Position numbers and translations under genes: made by a program. From positions 1,302,001 through 1,366,000 of the forward strand of contig NZ_CP051488.1 in the NCBI RefSeq assembly GCF_014490785.1: 64,000 nucleotides of DNA, given 5' to 3'. The first letter of the stretch is position 1. Each line of letters begins with the position of its first letter. The DNA comes from Kosakonia sp. SMBL-WEM22. GTDB taxonomy: Bacteria; Pseudomonadota; Gammaproteobacteria; Enterobacterales; Enterobacteriaceae. Under the pieces are notes generated by a model. The model saw nothing but the letters and a program-made list of their open reading frames with translations. It ran no database searches and had not been told where the DNA came from. Below, piece by piece: positions 40,811 to 50,400 of this stretch.

Positions 40811-41088
40811 TGTCGCTTGCGCTCCGTATGGGGCGCACGCTTTCAGAACTCAGGCAGAGCATGACGGCCAGTGAAATGCTGATGTGGATTGAATACGACA
40901 GGATAAGTCCGGTCGGCGATATCCGCGGGGATATTCAGGCGGCGCAGATCGTCTCGGCCGTATATGGCTCGCAGGGTGCAAAAGTGCCGTTAACTGATGC
41001 CATTCTGCAGTGGGGGGGAGAAGAGCAGCAAACAGACAAGGATCCGTTTGCCGGGCTTGAGGAGGCGCTTACAGAGGCAACTAAGTGA
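40774..41088 (+). CDS. T-part of tail assembly chaperone, made by frameshift (gpGT)
   Basis: The frame SLALRMGRTLSELRQSMTASEMLMWIEYDRI ... FAGLEEALTEATK is the C-terminal T domain of gpGT. An ATG at 40810 exists but has no ribosome site, and the region between 40774 and 40810 reads sensibly in this frame. Expression as a -1 fusion with gpG is therefore likely, as in lambda and HK97. GT recruits tube protein to the tape measure. Confidence 0.8.
   Translation, partial: PGKVATPGVKFLMSLALRMGRTLSELRQSMTASEMLMWIEYDRISPVGDIRGDIQAAQIVSAVYGSQGAKVPLTDAILQWGGEEQQTDKDPFAGLEEALTEATK
40776..40783 (+). promoter_or_regulatory. Probable -1 ribosomal frameshift site for the GT fusion
   Basis: GGGAAAAG lies just after the last stop of the -1 frame (TGA at 40768-40770). 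Slipping there gives GKVATPGVKFLMSLAL, which runs straight into the T-like frame. The zero-frame codons are CGG GAA AAG, so the slip is at GAA-AAG and not the classic GGA-AAG of lambda. Confidence 0.65.
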
Positions 41089-41144
41089 CATTTAATATTT
41101 AAGACACTAATATTTATAAATCTTTTATTTAATGGATTGATATA

Positions 41145-41429
41145 ATGAAAAAAGTATTAGTGGCTGTTCTTTTTATGGCATCTTCAGCACAAGCTAGCAC
41201 TGTATTATCTGGTGAAGAGATGCATGAACTTACAAAAACTATTTGCTCTGAGCATTCAGAACCTGATTTATGCATAAAAGGTTTTAATAAAGTTATGGGG
41301 TATGTAAAGGCTAATGATGATTATCATTATTTTTGCGAGAATTCTAAAAAAACCTTTATGACAGTTGATGATGAACAATGTAAAAAATCTGAAGAGTTAA
41401 GAGACTTTATTGATAAAAACGCAAATTAA
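41145..41429 (+). CDS. Secreted Cys-containing moron protein
   Basis: A 94-residue protein with a clear signal peptide (MKKVLVAVLFMASSAQAS) and a mature part of about 76 residues holding four Cys (TICSEH, LCIKG, FCENS, QCKKS), giving two possible periplasmic disulfides. It is acidic and very AT-rich compared with the tail genes on either side. It has its own terminator at 41451-41474 and an AT-rich upstream that could hold a promoter. Insertion between gpGT and tape measure marks it as a moron expressed in the lysogen. No family is recognised. Confidence 0.75.
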   Translation: MKKVLVAVLFMASSAQASTVLSGEEMHELTKTICSEHSEPDLCIKGFNKVMGYVKANDDYHYFCENSKKTFMTVDDEQCKKSEELRDFIDKNAN

Positions 41430-41450
41430 AAGTAATTATTATCAACTATA

Positions 41451-41474
41451 AAACCTGCTGCGGCAGGTTTTTTT
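41451..41474 (+). terminator. Terminator of the secreted moron
   Basis: AAACCTGC (41451-41458) pairs with GCAGGTTT (41463-41470) and runs into a seven-base U tract. Confidence 0.88.
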
Positions 41475-41492
41475 ATTTATGGAGAGTTAATA

Positions 41493-44400
41493 GTGGCAAC
41501 CCTGCGCGAGCTAATTATAAAAATTTCTGCTGATTCCAGTTCATTCCAGTCTGAGATCACCCGAGCTTCGCGCATGGGTGCAGATTACTATCGAACAATG
41601 CAAAACGGAGGGCGGCAAGCCGCAGCTGCCGCTAAAGAAAGTGAAAGGGCATTGTCAGATCTCACTGATGGATTTGCCTCTGCAGGTAAAGCCGCCGCTG
41701 CAGCAGCAGCTGCTTTTGCAACGGGTAAAATCGTCCAGATTGCAGATGAGTGGAACTCAGTTAATGCTCGCCTTCAACAGGCATCCTCATCAGCTGACGA
41801 TTTTGCGATATCGCAGCGGCAGTTGATGGAGATCAGCCAGCGAACGGGCACCGCATTTTCTGATAATGCTGCTCTTTTTGCGCGTGCCGCCGCTTCAATG
41901 CGTGAATTCGGCTACAGCTCAGATGAAGTTTTGAAGGTAACTGAGGCAGTAAGCACGGGCCTCAAGCTCTCGGGCGCCAGTACTGCGGAGGCTGGTTCAG
42001 TAATCACCCAGTTTAGTCAGGCACTGGCCCAGGGTGTTCTGAGGGGGGAAGAGTTTAACGCTGTAAACGAGGCGGGTGATCGAGTCATTCGCGCTCTTGC
42101 TGCTGGAATGGGCGTTGCCAGAAAAGACCTCAAGGGGATGGCAGATCAGGGAAAATTAACGATCGACAAGGTTGTCCCCGCATTAGTGAGCCAGCTTGGA
42201 ACCCTGCAGAGCGAATTTGGCTCCATGCCTGAAACCGTGTCAGGCTCCCTGCAAAAAGTGACAAACTCCTTTATGGCATGGGTTGGCGGTATCAATCAGG
42301 CAACGGGTGCAACTCAGGCTTTATCGGGCGGCCTTAATGGTGTCGCAGGTACGCTGGATTCATTAACGTCGTCAGCAGTAAGCGGGGCGCTGAATGATGT
42401 TGCTGATAATATGTCCACTATCACCACCGTCGCTGGTGGTTTGATTGGTGTGGGACTTGCGAAATATTTAGGTGGTATTGTCACAAGTGCTACAAGCGCA
42501 ACTTCAGCGCTGATCTCTGCCGCAAAATCAGAAGTTGCCCTTGCTGTAGCACAGGACAAAGCGGCCCAGTCTGCTGTGGCTGCCTCAAGGGCTGATGTCT
42601 ATCGGGCGCAGCAAGGATTACAGAGAGCAAAGAGCGCTGATGTTCAGGCAGCGCAGCAGGAAAAAATAGCTGCAGCTGAAGCCAGAGTTACTGCCGCTGA
42701 GTCACGTTTAACGACTGCTATCGCTAGCGGAACGGCTGCAGAGAGAGTCAGGGCCAGAGCCGCGCTTGAAAGAGCTCGTTCTGGACTTGCTGTAATCCGA
42801 AATAATGATGCGCAGACAGCCGCGGAAAGACGCCTCGCAAGCGCTGAGGCGGCGCGAGATCGTAATATAGCTAACCGCGTAAGTACTCAAAATAACTTGA
42901 ATAGTGTCACCTCTGTAGGAACCCGACTGATGGGGCGCGCGCTTGGCCTGATAGGTGGTGTTCCGGGGCTCGTTATGCTCGGTGCGGGAGCCTGGTATGC
43001 AATGTATCAGTCTCAGGAGCAGGCCCGGCAGTCGGCACAGGAATATGCCAGAACTATTGATCAGGTGAGCCAAAAAACGCGAGCAATGAGTTTACCTGAA
43101 GCAGATGAAAATCGCGGTAAAACTATTGATGCGTTAGTTGAGGAAAATCGCTTAATTGGAGAGCAGCAAAAAGCTATTTCAGCGGTAAAAAGACAAATCG
43201 ATGATCTGAATAAGGCACGCGCTCAACCCGGGATTACTAAAGAGAATGATCTGAATATAGTTAGAGCGCTCGCCATTCTTACCGACCAATTAACCGTTGA
43301 AGAAAATAAGCTTAATTTGATGCGGGAGAAATCAACCAGTATTCAGCAGGTGCTGGAAGAGATTGACCGCCGCCGAAATGATTTGATACGTGAACAGGCC
43401 TGGCGTCAGAATGCTTCTTATCAGTCTCTGCTGATGATGAACGGTCAGCATCAAACATTTAACCAGCTGCTCGGGCTCGGCAATCAGTTACTGATGGCCC
43501 GTCAGGGAATGACACTGGCACCCCTGCGTGTTCCTCAGGCTGAAGCCTCGCAGAAACAGACCGATGCGCTCGAAAAAAGCCGGCGCGAACTGGCCCTGTC
43601 CCGCCTGAAAGGCGAGGCAAAAGAGCGCGCACGGCTTGGCTATGCTGCTGATGAACTCGGCCTGACGGCTGATCCGCAATTCCAGACCAACCGCCTTGAG
43701 TACATCAATAACGGGCTTGAAGAATGGCGCAATAACGAGGCCAACAAAAAACAGCCCAAAGGGCCAAAGACGGATGAAGAAAAGGCCGCTGATGCTTATA
43801 AAAGGATGATTAAGCAGCAGAAGGAGCAGATCGCCCTGCAGGGCCAGAGCACCGAACTTGCCAGAGTGAAATACCAGGTGGTTGAAGGTGAACTGTCCAC
43901 CCTGGACAAGGCGCAGAAGGCTGAACTGATGCGCAACGCTGCGTTAATCGATCAGGTCAAACTTCGCGAGCTGCTGCGTAATTACGAGGCGAATCTCGGC
44001 GACAGCAACGCCAGCGCCCGGGCGGCCAATGATGCACAGCTCATCGGTTACGGTCAGGGCACCCGGTTCCGTGAGCGGATGCAGGAGCAGTTTAATATCC
44101 GCAAGGAGTTTGAGCAGAAGAATACCGATCTGCTCCGGCAGCGGCAGGCCGGGGATATAGATGAAACCTTCTACCAGCAGGGGCTGGCACTCAACAAACG
44201 CTATCTGGAAGAGCGGCTGCGCGACCAGGAGGGGTATTACACCGCTTCCGATGCGCAGCGCGGTGACTGGTTGACAGGCATGTCTGAGGGCTACGCGAAC
44301 TGGGTGGATGAGGCGACCGACTATTCCGCGATGGCTGCGGACGGGATGAAGCAGGCCATGGGCGGGGCAGTGACCACCATTACCGACATGCTCAACGGAA

Positions 44401-44957
44401 ATCTCGACAGCTGGAAAGACTGGGGCATGAACGTGCTGAAAATTATCGAGACCGTCCTTGTTAATATGATGGTCGCGAATGCCGCGAGCTCTCTCGGCTC
44501 ACTCTTCAGCTTTGGTGCTTCATCTGCCGCAACGGCCAGCAGCGGGACGGCCATACAGAGCGCTGCGTCAAACTTCACCTTCAACGCCAAAGGTGGCGTC
44601 TACGACTCACCCTCCCTCAGTGCCTACAGCGGTGGTGTCTACCAGACCCCACAGCTCTTTGCCTTTGCGAAAGGGGGCGGGGTGTTTGGCGAAGCAGGTC
44701 CGGAGGCAATTATGCCGCTCACGCGCGCGGCGGATGGTTCGCTCGGCGTTCGCGCAGTCGGCGCGCCGCAGTTTTCCGGCGGTGGCCCGTCCGTGTCGTT
44801 TGGCGATATCAACATCAATGGCGGTGCGCAGTCCACGGCAGGGCAGGGAGCAGCCGCCACTGCCGGCAGGCAACTCAAGGATGCAATCGTGACGGTGATT
44901 AATGAGCAGGCCAGCATGCCGGGCTCGCCTTTGTGGCGGCTTTTGAAAGGAGCGTAA
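41493..44957 (+). CDS. Tail tape measure protein
   Basis: A 1154-residue tape measure that sets tail length. The N-terminal lambda-H-like region includes KISADSSSFQSEITRASRMG and QIADEWNSVNARLQQASSSADDFAISQ. It is followed by the TMP core (GEEFNAVNEAGDRVIRALAAGMG), hydrophobic stretches (VAGGLIGVGLAKYLGG, IGGVPGLVMLGAGAWYAMY), long Ala/Arg coiled coils and a C-terminal GGVFGEAGPEAIMPL box typical of lambda-type tapes. It starts at GTG. Confidence 0.95.
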   Translation: MATLRELIIKISADSSSFQSEITRASRMGADYYRTMQNGGRQAAAAAKESERALSDLTDGFASAGKAAAAAAAAFATGKIVQIADEWNSVNARLQQASSSADDFAISQRQLMEISQRTGTAFSDNAALFARAAASMREFGYSSDEVLKVTEAVSTGLKLSGASTAEAGSVITQFSQALAQGVLRGEEFNAVNEAGDRVIRALAAGMGVARKDLKGMADQGKLTIDKVVPALVSQLGTLQSEFGSMPETVSGSLQKVTNSFMAWVGGINQATGATQALSGGLNGVAGTLDSLTSSAVSGALNDVADNMSTITTVAGGLIGVGLAKYLGGIVTSATSATSALISAAKSEVALAVAQDKAAQSAVAASRADVYRAQQGLQRAKSADVQAAQQEKIAAAEARVTAAESRLTTAIASGTAAERVRARAALERARSGLAVIRNNDAQTAAERRLASAEAARDRNIANRVSTQNNLNSVTSVGTRLMGRALGLIGGVPGLVMLGAGAWYAMYQSQEQARQSAQEYARTIDQVSQKTRAMSLPEADENRGKTIDALVEENRLIGEQQKAISAVKRQIDDLNKARAQPGITKENDLNIVRALAILTDQLTVEENKLNLMREKSTSIQQVLEEIDRRRNDLIREQAWRQNASYQSLLMMNGQHQTFNQLLGLGNQLLMARQGMTLAPLRVPQAEASQKQTDALEKSRRELALSRLKGEAKERARLGYAADELGLTADPQFQTNRLEYINNGLEEWRNNEANKKQPKGPKTDEEKAADAYKRMIKQQKEQIALQGQSTELARVKYQVVEGELSTLDKAQKAELMRNAALIDQVKLRELLRNYEANLGDSNASARAANDAQLIGYGQGTRFRERMQEQFNIRKEFEQKNTDLLRQRQAGDIDETFYQQGLALNKRYLEERLRDQEGYYTASDAQRGDWLTGMSEGYANWVDEATDYSAMAADGMKQAMGGAVTTITDMLNGNLDSWKDWGMNVLKIIETVLVNMMVANAASSLGSLFSFGASSAATASSGTAIQSAASNFTFNAKGGVYDSPSLSAYSGGVYQTPQLFAFAKGGGVFGEAGPEAIMPLTRAADGSLGVRAVGAPQFSGGGPSVSFGDININGGAQSTAGQGAAATAGRQLKDAIVTVINEQASMPGSPLWRLLKGA

Positions 44958-44959
44958 CC

Positions 44960-45298
44960 ATGGCAGTTGAGACCTTCTCCTGGTGCCCGAAGGTGGCCGC
45001 GCAGGCTGATACCAGTTTCCGCACCCGTAAGGCGCAGTTCGGGGATAACTATACGCAGGTGGCCGGGGACGGCATCAACCCGGTTACCCCGCAATGGAGC
45101 GTGAGTTTTACCGGCGATGAAGCCTATATCCTGACCATAAAGGCGTTTCTGAAGCGGCATGCCGGCTGGAAGTCCTTCATCTGGAAGCCGCCCCTGGAGC
45201 CCGCAGGGTTATGGCGGTCTGAATCTATTCAGATTGCCACACACGGCGCAGATCTTTACACCCTCAGCACCACATTCATTCAGGCATACCATCCATGA
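44960..45298 (+). CDS. Minor tail protein M
   Basis: A 112-residue gpM-like protein. FSWCPKVAAQADTSFRTRKAQFGDNYTQVAGDGIN, then WKSFIWKPPLEPAGLWR, are family blocks. It is part of the tail tip between tape measure and L. The ATG at 44960 follows GGAGCG. Confidence 0.93.
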   Translation: MAVETFSWCPKVAAQADTSFRTRKAQFGDNYTQVAGDGINPVTPQWSVSFTGDEAYILTIKAFLKRHAGWKSFIWKPPLEPAGLWRSESIQIATHGADLYTLSTTFIQAYHP

Positions 45299-46053
45299 GC
45301 ATTTCATCTGATGTCCAGAAGCTGGAGCCGGGCAGCCGCGTCCGTCTTATCGAGGTTGACGGCGAGGCCTTCGGCGCCGGCATTCTGCGGTTTCATAACG
45401 AAACCCTCCCTCACACAGAGGCCGAGATCATTGCTGCGGGCGGCGATGCGTCGAAGCTCCAGCCGAAATCGGTCTGGTGGCAGGGGCTGGAGTACGGTGC
45501 GTGGCCCTTTGAACTGACCGGCCTGTCCGTCAGCAGCGACGGGCAGAGCGCCCGCCCTACACTGACCGTGGCAAATATCTCCGGAACGATAGGTGCGCTC
45601 TGTCGCCGCTTTCAGGGAATGGCGAAGGCAAAAGTGATCATCCACGACACATTTGCCCATTACCTTGATGCCCGTAATTTCGCCGGCGGTAATCCTGCCG
45701 CTAACCCGACAGAGGAGCGCAGGCAGGTCTACTACATCGACCGTAAATCCAGTTCGGACGATGAAACTGTGGAGTTTGAGCTGTCCAGCCCGGCAGATCT
45801 GCGGGGGCAGCTTATTCCCACGCGCCAGATCCAGCCCATGTGCACCTGGTGCATGCGCGGCTGGTACAAAACCGGGAGCGGCTGTACCTATGCCGGGCAG
45901 AATGGCTGGTTTGATAAGGACGGTAACCCGGTCGACGATCCTTCGAAAGACGTGTGTTCAGGTCTGCTGTCCACCGGGTGCAAGCCGCGATTCGGGGCCG
46001 AAAACGAAGTCGATTTTGGCGGGATGCCAGGCGCATCACTTCTGAGGGGGTAA
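45295..46053 (+). CDS. Minor tail protein L (iron-sulfur)
   Basis: A 252-residue gpL-like protein. The C-terminal part holds Cys183, Cys186, Cys197, Cys221 and Cys229 (CTWCMRGW, GCTYAG, DVCSGL, TGCKPRFG), covering the four ligands of the 4Fe-4S cluster known in lambda gpL. It forms part of the tail tip and overlaps M by four bases. Confidence 0.94.
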   Translation: MSISSDVQKLEPGSRVRLIEVDGEAFGAGILRFHNETLPHTEAEIIAAGGDASKLQPKSVWWQGLEYGAWPFELTGLSVSSDGQSARPTLTVANISGTIGALCRRFQGMAKAKVIIHDTFAHYLDARNFAGGNPAANPTEERRQVYYIDRKSSSDDETVEFELSSPADLRGQLIPTRQIQPMCTWCMRGWYKTGSGCTYAGQNGWFDKDGNPVDDPSKDVCSGLLSTGCKPRFGAENEVDFGGMPGASLLRG

Positions 46054-46054
46054 C

Positions 46055-46765
46055 ATGCGGGACAAGACAATCAGCGCGATTCTGGCGCATGCGGCGCAGG
46101 CGTTCCCGGCTGAATGCTGCGGTGTGGTGATCCAGAAGGGACGGGTTGAGAAGTATGTCGCCTGTCGCAATCTGGCTACTTCCCCGGAGGAGCAGTTTGA
46201 ACTGTCACCGGAGGATTACGCGGCAGCCGAAGAGCAGGGCACGGTGGTTGCTGTGGTGCACAGCCACCCCGGCGACGGTGCCACGACGCAGCCGAGTGAA
46301 CTCGACATGCTGATGTGCGACGCGACCGAAGTGCCGTGGGTGATTGCTTCATGGCCTGAAGGCGATATCCGCACCATCATGCCGCGCGGCGATCGCCCGC
46401 TGACCGGACGTCAGTTTGTTCTCGGGCATGCTGACTGCTGGTCCCTTATCCGGGATTACTTCCGCACTGAACACGGTATCGCGCTGCCCGACTACAGCGT
46501 CGATCGCCACTGGTGGGAGGAGGGCGAAAACCTCTATATGGATAACTGGCACGACTGCGGATTCAGGGAGTTTGACGGCCCCTCCCGGCCCGGCGATATG
46601 GTCATCATGCAGGTGCAGGCCAGCGTGCCGAATCATGCCGGCGTCCTGCTGGAAGGCAACATGCTGCTGCACCACCTGTACGGGCAGCTCAGCCAGCGCA
46701 TTCCGTATGGCGGCTATTACCGTGACCGCACCATCAAAGTTTTACGGTACAGGGATCTGATGTAA
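46055..46765 (+). CDS. Tail protein K (JAMM plus NlpC/P60)
   Basis: A 236-residue gpK-like protein. The N-terminal JAMM/MPN metalloprotease domain has Glu20 and HSHPGDGATTQPSELD (His69, His71, Asp84). The C-terminal NlpC/P60 domain has Cys128 (HADCWSL), His194 (PNHAGV) and a later His. It probably assists tail-tip assembly or local peptidoglycan cutting during DNA entry. Confidence 0.94.
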   Translation: MRDKTISAILAHAAQAFPAECCGVVIQKGRVEKYVACRNLATSPEEQFELSPEDYAAAEEQGTVVAVVHSHPGDGATTQPSELDMLMCDATEVPWVIASWPEGDIRTIMPRGDRPLTGRQFVLGHADCWSLIRDYFRTEHGIALPDYSVDRHWWEEGENLYMDNWHDCGFREFDGPSRPGDMVIMQVQASVPNHAGVLLEGNMLLHHLYGQLSQRIPYGGYYRDRTIKVLRYRDLM

Positions 46766-47364
46766 TGGAAAAGCGAACCGTTATCAAGCTGAGCGGGTCG
46801 ATGGCGCAGCGTTTCGGGCGCACTCACCGCCGGGCGCTGTCCTCTGCCAGCGAGGTTTTCAGGGCGTTGTCCAGCACGGTGGACGGCTTTGAGGATTATC
46901 TCCGCGAGGCGCGTGCCAGAGGACTCGACTTCGTTATCTTTCGCGATCGCCGGAACATCGGTCAGGAAGAGTTTTCGCTTCTCGGTCCGGGCGATGAGCT
47001 GCGCATTATCCCGGTGATCCGCGGCAGCAAGCGTGCCGGCATCTTCCAGGCGGTGCTCGGGGCTGCCCTGATTGCCGGAGGTATCGCCCTTGGCCCTGCC
47101 GGGGCCGGGCTTATTGGTAAAGGGGTCGCGCTGAATGTTGCGCTGGTCGGCGCATCGATGGCGCTGGGCGGCGTGGTTCAGCTGCTGTCGCCGCAGGTGG
47201 CGGGGATGAGGATGCGTCAGGATCCGGATAACAAGCCTTCCTATGCGTTCGGCGGCCCGGTCAACACCACCGCCAGCGGCAACCCTGTCCCTCTGCTCTA
47301 TGGCCAGCGTGAGATCGGGGGAGCCATCATTTCAGCCGGCATTTATGCAGAAGATCAGCAGTAA
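46765..47364 (+). CDS. Tail assembly protein I
   Basis: A 199-residue gpI-like protein with an ubiquitin-like N-terminal part (TVIKLSGSMAQRFGRTHRR), a Gly/Ala-rich hydrophobic middle (GAALIAGGIALGPAGAGLIGKG) and the end YAFGGPVNTTASGNPVPLLYGQREIGGAIISAGIYAED. It is needed for tail-tip assembly with K and J. Confidence 0.93.
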   Translation: MEKRTVIKLSGSMAQRFGRTHRRALSSASEVFRALSSTVDGFEDYLREARARGLDFVIFRDRRNIGQEEFSLLGPGDELRIIPVIRGSKRAGIFQAVLGAALIAGGIALGPAGAGLIGKGVALNVALVGASMALGGVVQLLSPQVAGMRMRQDPDNKPSYAFGGPVNTTASGNPVPLLYGQREIGGAIISAGIYAEDQQ

Positions 47365-47383
47365 GCCGGTACGTGATTACTTT

Positions 47384-47406
47384 AAGCCGCCTGCGGGCGG
47401 TTTTTT
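47384..47406 (+). terminator. Terminator-like hairpin between I and J
   Basis: CCGCC (47387-47391) pairs with GGCGG (47396-47400), extended by A-T pairs, and six U follow. The same arrangement is found before the broken J-like gene of the second prophage (57496-57518). Antiterminated late transcripts would pass it. Confidence 0.7.
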
Positions 47407-47417
47407 ATGGGCGCGAT

Positions 47418-50400
47418 ATGACGAACACAGTGATTAAAGGGCGCAAGGGCGGTGGCACCAAGACACGCACGCCGGTAGAAGCCCCGGACAGTATTCAGTC
47501 GATAGCCAGAGCGAAAATCCTTGTCGCGCTCGGCGAGGGGGAGTTCGCCGGCGGCCTGGACGGGCGCAGCATTTATCTTGGCGATGCGTCATCGTATACC
47601 CCGCTGCAGAATGCCGACGGCAGTTACAACTTCAACAACGTAAAATATGAGTTCCGCTCCGGCACTCAGGACCAGAGCTATATTCAGGGCTTTCCCGGCG
47701 TTGAGAATGAGCTGCAGGTCGCCTACGAACTCAAAGCTGCCGTGCCGTATGTCCGCTCTGTCTCAAATACCCAGCTTTCAGCCCTGCGCATCCGCCTGGG
47801 CTGGCCCTCGCTGCTGAACCAGAAAGACAACGGCGATAAGGTGGGTACCCGCGTTGAGTATGCGATCGACCTGTCTGCCGACGGCGGCACATATGTGACG
47901 GTGGTCAACGGCGCTGTCGATGACAAGACCACCACCCTCTATGAGCGCAGTCACCGTATCGACCTGCCAAAAGCCACCACCGGCTGGCAGCTGCGCGTGC
48001 GCCGGATAACGCCTGACTCAACGACGATAAATGTTGTGGACAGTATGCGCGTTGAGGCGGTCACCGAAATCATCGATGCGAAGCTGCGATACCCTAACAC
48101 GGCGTTGCTCTACATTGAATTTGATGCGAAGCAGTTCCCGAACGGCATCCCGCAGGTCGTGTGCAATCCGAAGGGGCGCATTATTCGCGTGCCTGATACT
48201 TACGACCCTGACACGCGAACCTACTCCGGCACCTGGGAAGGCGGGTTTAAATGGGCATGGACCGATAACCCGGCGTGGATTTATTACGACATCGTGCTGA
48301 ATGAGCGCTTCGGGCTTGGTCAGAGGATTGATGCAACCCAGATTGATAAATGGGAGCTGTACCGCATCGCGCAGTACTGCGATCAGCCGGTACCGGATGG
48401 CAAAGGTGGCAGCGGCACGGAACCGCGTTTTCGCTGCAACGTCTACATTCAGGAGCGCAATGACGCGTGGACGGTGCTGCGCGACCTTGCCGGTATCTTC
48501 CGCGGCATGACCTACTGGGGCGACAACAAGCTGTATGTGCTGGCCGATATGCCCCGCGATATCTGGCACATCTATAACCACGCCAGTGTGGTCGACGGAA
48601 AGTTTACCTTCGCCGATCCGAGCGAAACCACCCGCAACACCGCCGCGCTGGTTAACTGGTCAGATCCGGCGAATCACTACAAAGACACGCCCGAAGTCGT
48701 TTATGACAAAGATCTGGCGATGCGCTTTGATTACAGCCAGCTCGAAATGACGGCCATCGGCTGCACCCGGCAGTCAGAGGCAAACCGGCGCGGGCGCTGG
48801 GCGCTGCTCACCAACGGCATCGGTGAGGTGGTGACCTTCAGCACGGGTATGGATGTTCCCCCTGTCGGTGAGGTGATTGGCGTGGCCGCGAACGAGCTGG
48901 CAGGCAGAGTGATTGGCGGCAGGGTCAGCGCGGTAAGCGGTCGTAATATCACGCTCGACCGTGCCGCGGATGTCAGCGCCGGCAACCGGCTCTTTCTCAA
49001 CCTGCCGTCAGGGGTGGCGCAGGCCCGGACCGTGCAGGCGGTTAACGGCAATATCGTCACCGTCACCACGGCCTACAGCGAAACGCCTGAGGCGGAGTGC
49101 TGCTGGGGAGTGGATGCTGACGATCTGTTTATCGCGCTCTTTCGCGTGACCGGCACCCGTGACAACGATGACGGCACTTTCGAGGTCACTGGAGCGACGT
49201 ACAGCCCGGATATTTACGCCGCGGTCGATAACGGCGCGCGGCTCGATGAAAGGCCGGTCAGCGTCATTCCGCCCGGCGTGCAGGCGCCGCCGGAAAATAT
49301 CGTTGTCGACAGTTACTCGACGGTCAGCCAGAACATCGCGATCACCACCATGCGTGTGGCCTGGGATTCTGTAAAAGGGGCAATTGCCTATGAGGCAGAA
49401 TGGCGCCGTGACAGCGGCAACTGGGTGAGCGTACCGCGCACCTCCTCTCTCGGTTTTGAAGTGCCGGGTATCTACGCCGGGCGCTATCTGGTGCGGGTGC
49501 GTGCGGTGAACGCCAGCGATGTGTCGTCGATATGGGCGACATCTGCCGAGGTCATACTCACCGGGAAAGTGGGCAATCCGCCGAAACCAGTGGGTTTTAC
49601 CGCCTCCGAAAATGTGGTGTTTGGCATTGAGCTTACCTGGGGATTCCCGGCAAACACGGACGACACGCTTAAGACGGAAATTCAGTACAGCCTGACCGGC
49701 AGTGAAGACGATGCCATGCTGCTGGCCGACGTGCCTTATCCGCTGCGCAGGTATCAGCAGATGGGGCTTAAGGCCGGGCAGATTTTCTGGTACCGCGCCC
49801 AGCTGGTGGACAGGACCGGCAACGAGTCCGGTTATACCGACTGGGTTCGCGGCCAGTCCAGCACCGATGTGACCGACATTACAGAGGCGGTGCTCGCGCA
49901 AATCAAGGACACCGACCTGTTCAAAGACCTCATCGAGAACGCCGTGGAGAGCAGCCAGGCGGTCGCAGACCTGGCAGAGGCAGTGAAGCAGAACGCCGCT
50001 GACCTGGCTGCGGCGGCAGGCGCAAACCGCCAGACGGCAGAAGCCATTATCGGTAATGCCCTGGCGATCGCTGATGTGGTGGTACGTCAGTCAGCCCAGC
50101 AGGGTGCTAACTCGGCGCGGTTCGAACAGCTGCGCGAGGTGATTGCCACCGAGACCGAGGCGCGCGTTACGGATGTGATCCGCCTGGAGGCAAAGACAGC
50201 TCAGAACGCCGCCGGCATCACCGAGGTGCGCCAGGCGCTGGCAAACGAAACCGAGGCACGGGCGACAGCTGTCGATCAGCTTACCGCGCAGACGGAAGAG
50301 AACAGGGCCAGTGTCACAGCGCTGACGCAGACCGTGACGGATCTGGACTCGTCTACCGCCTCGCGCTTTGAGGAGATTTCGGCAGAGATCGCGGGCATAG

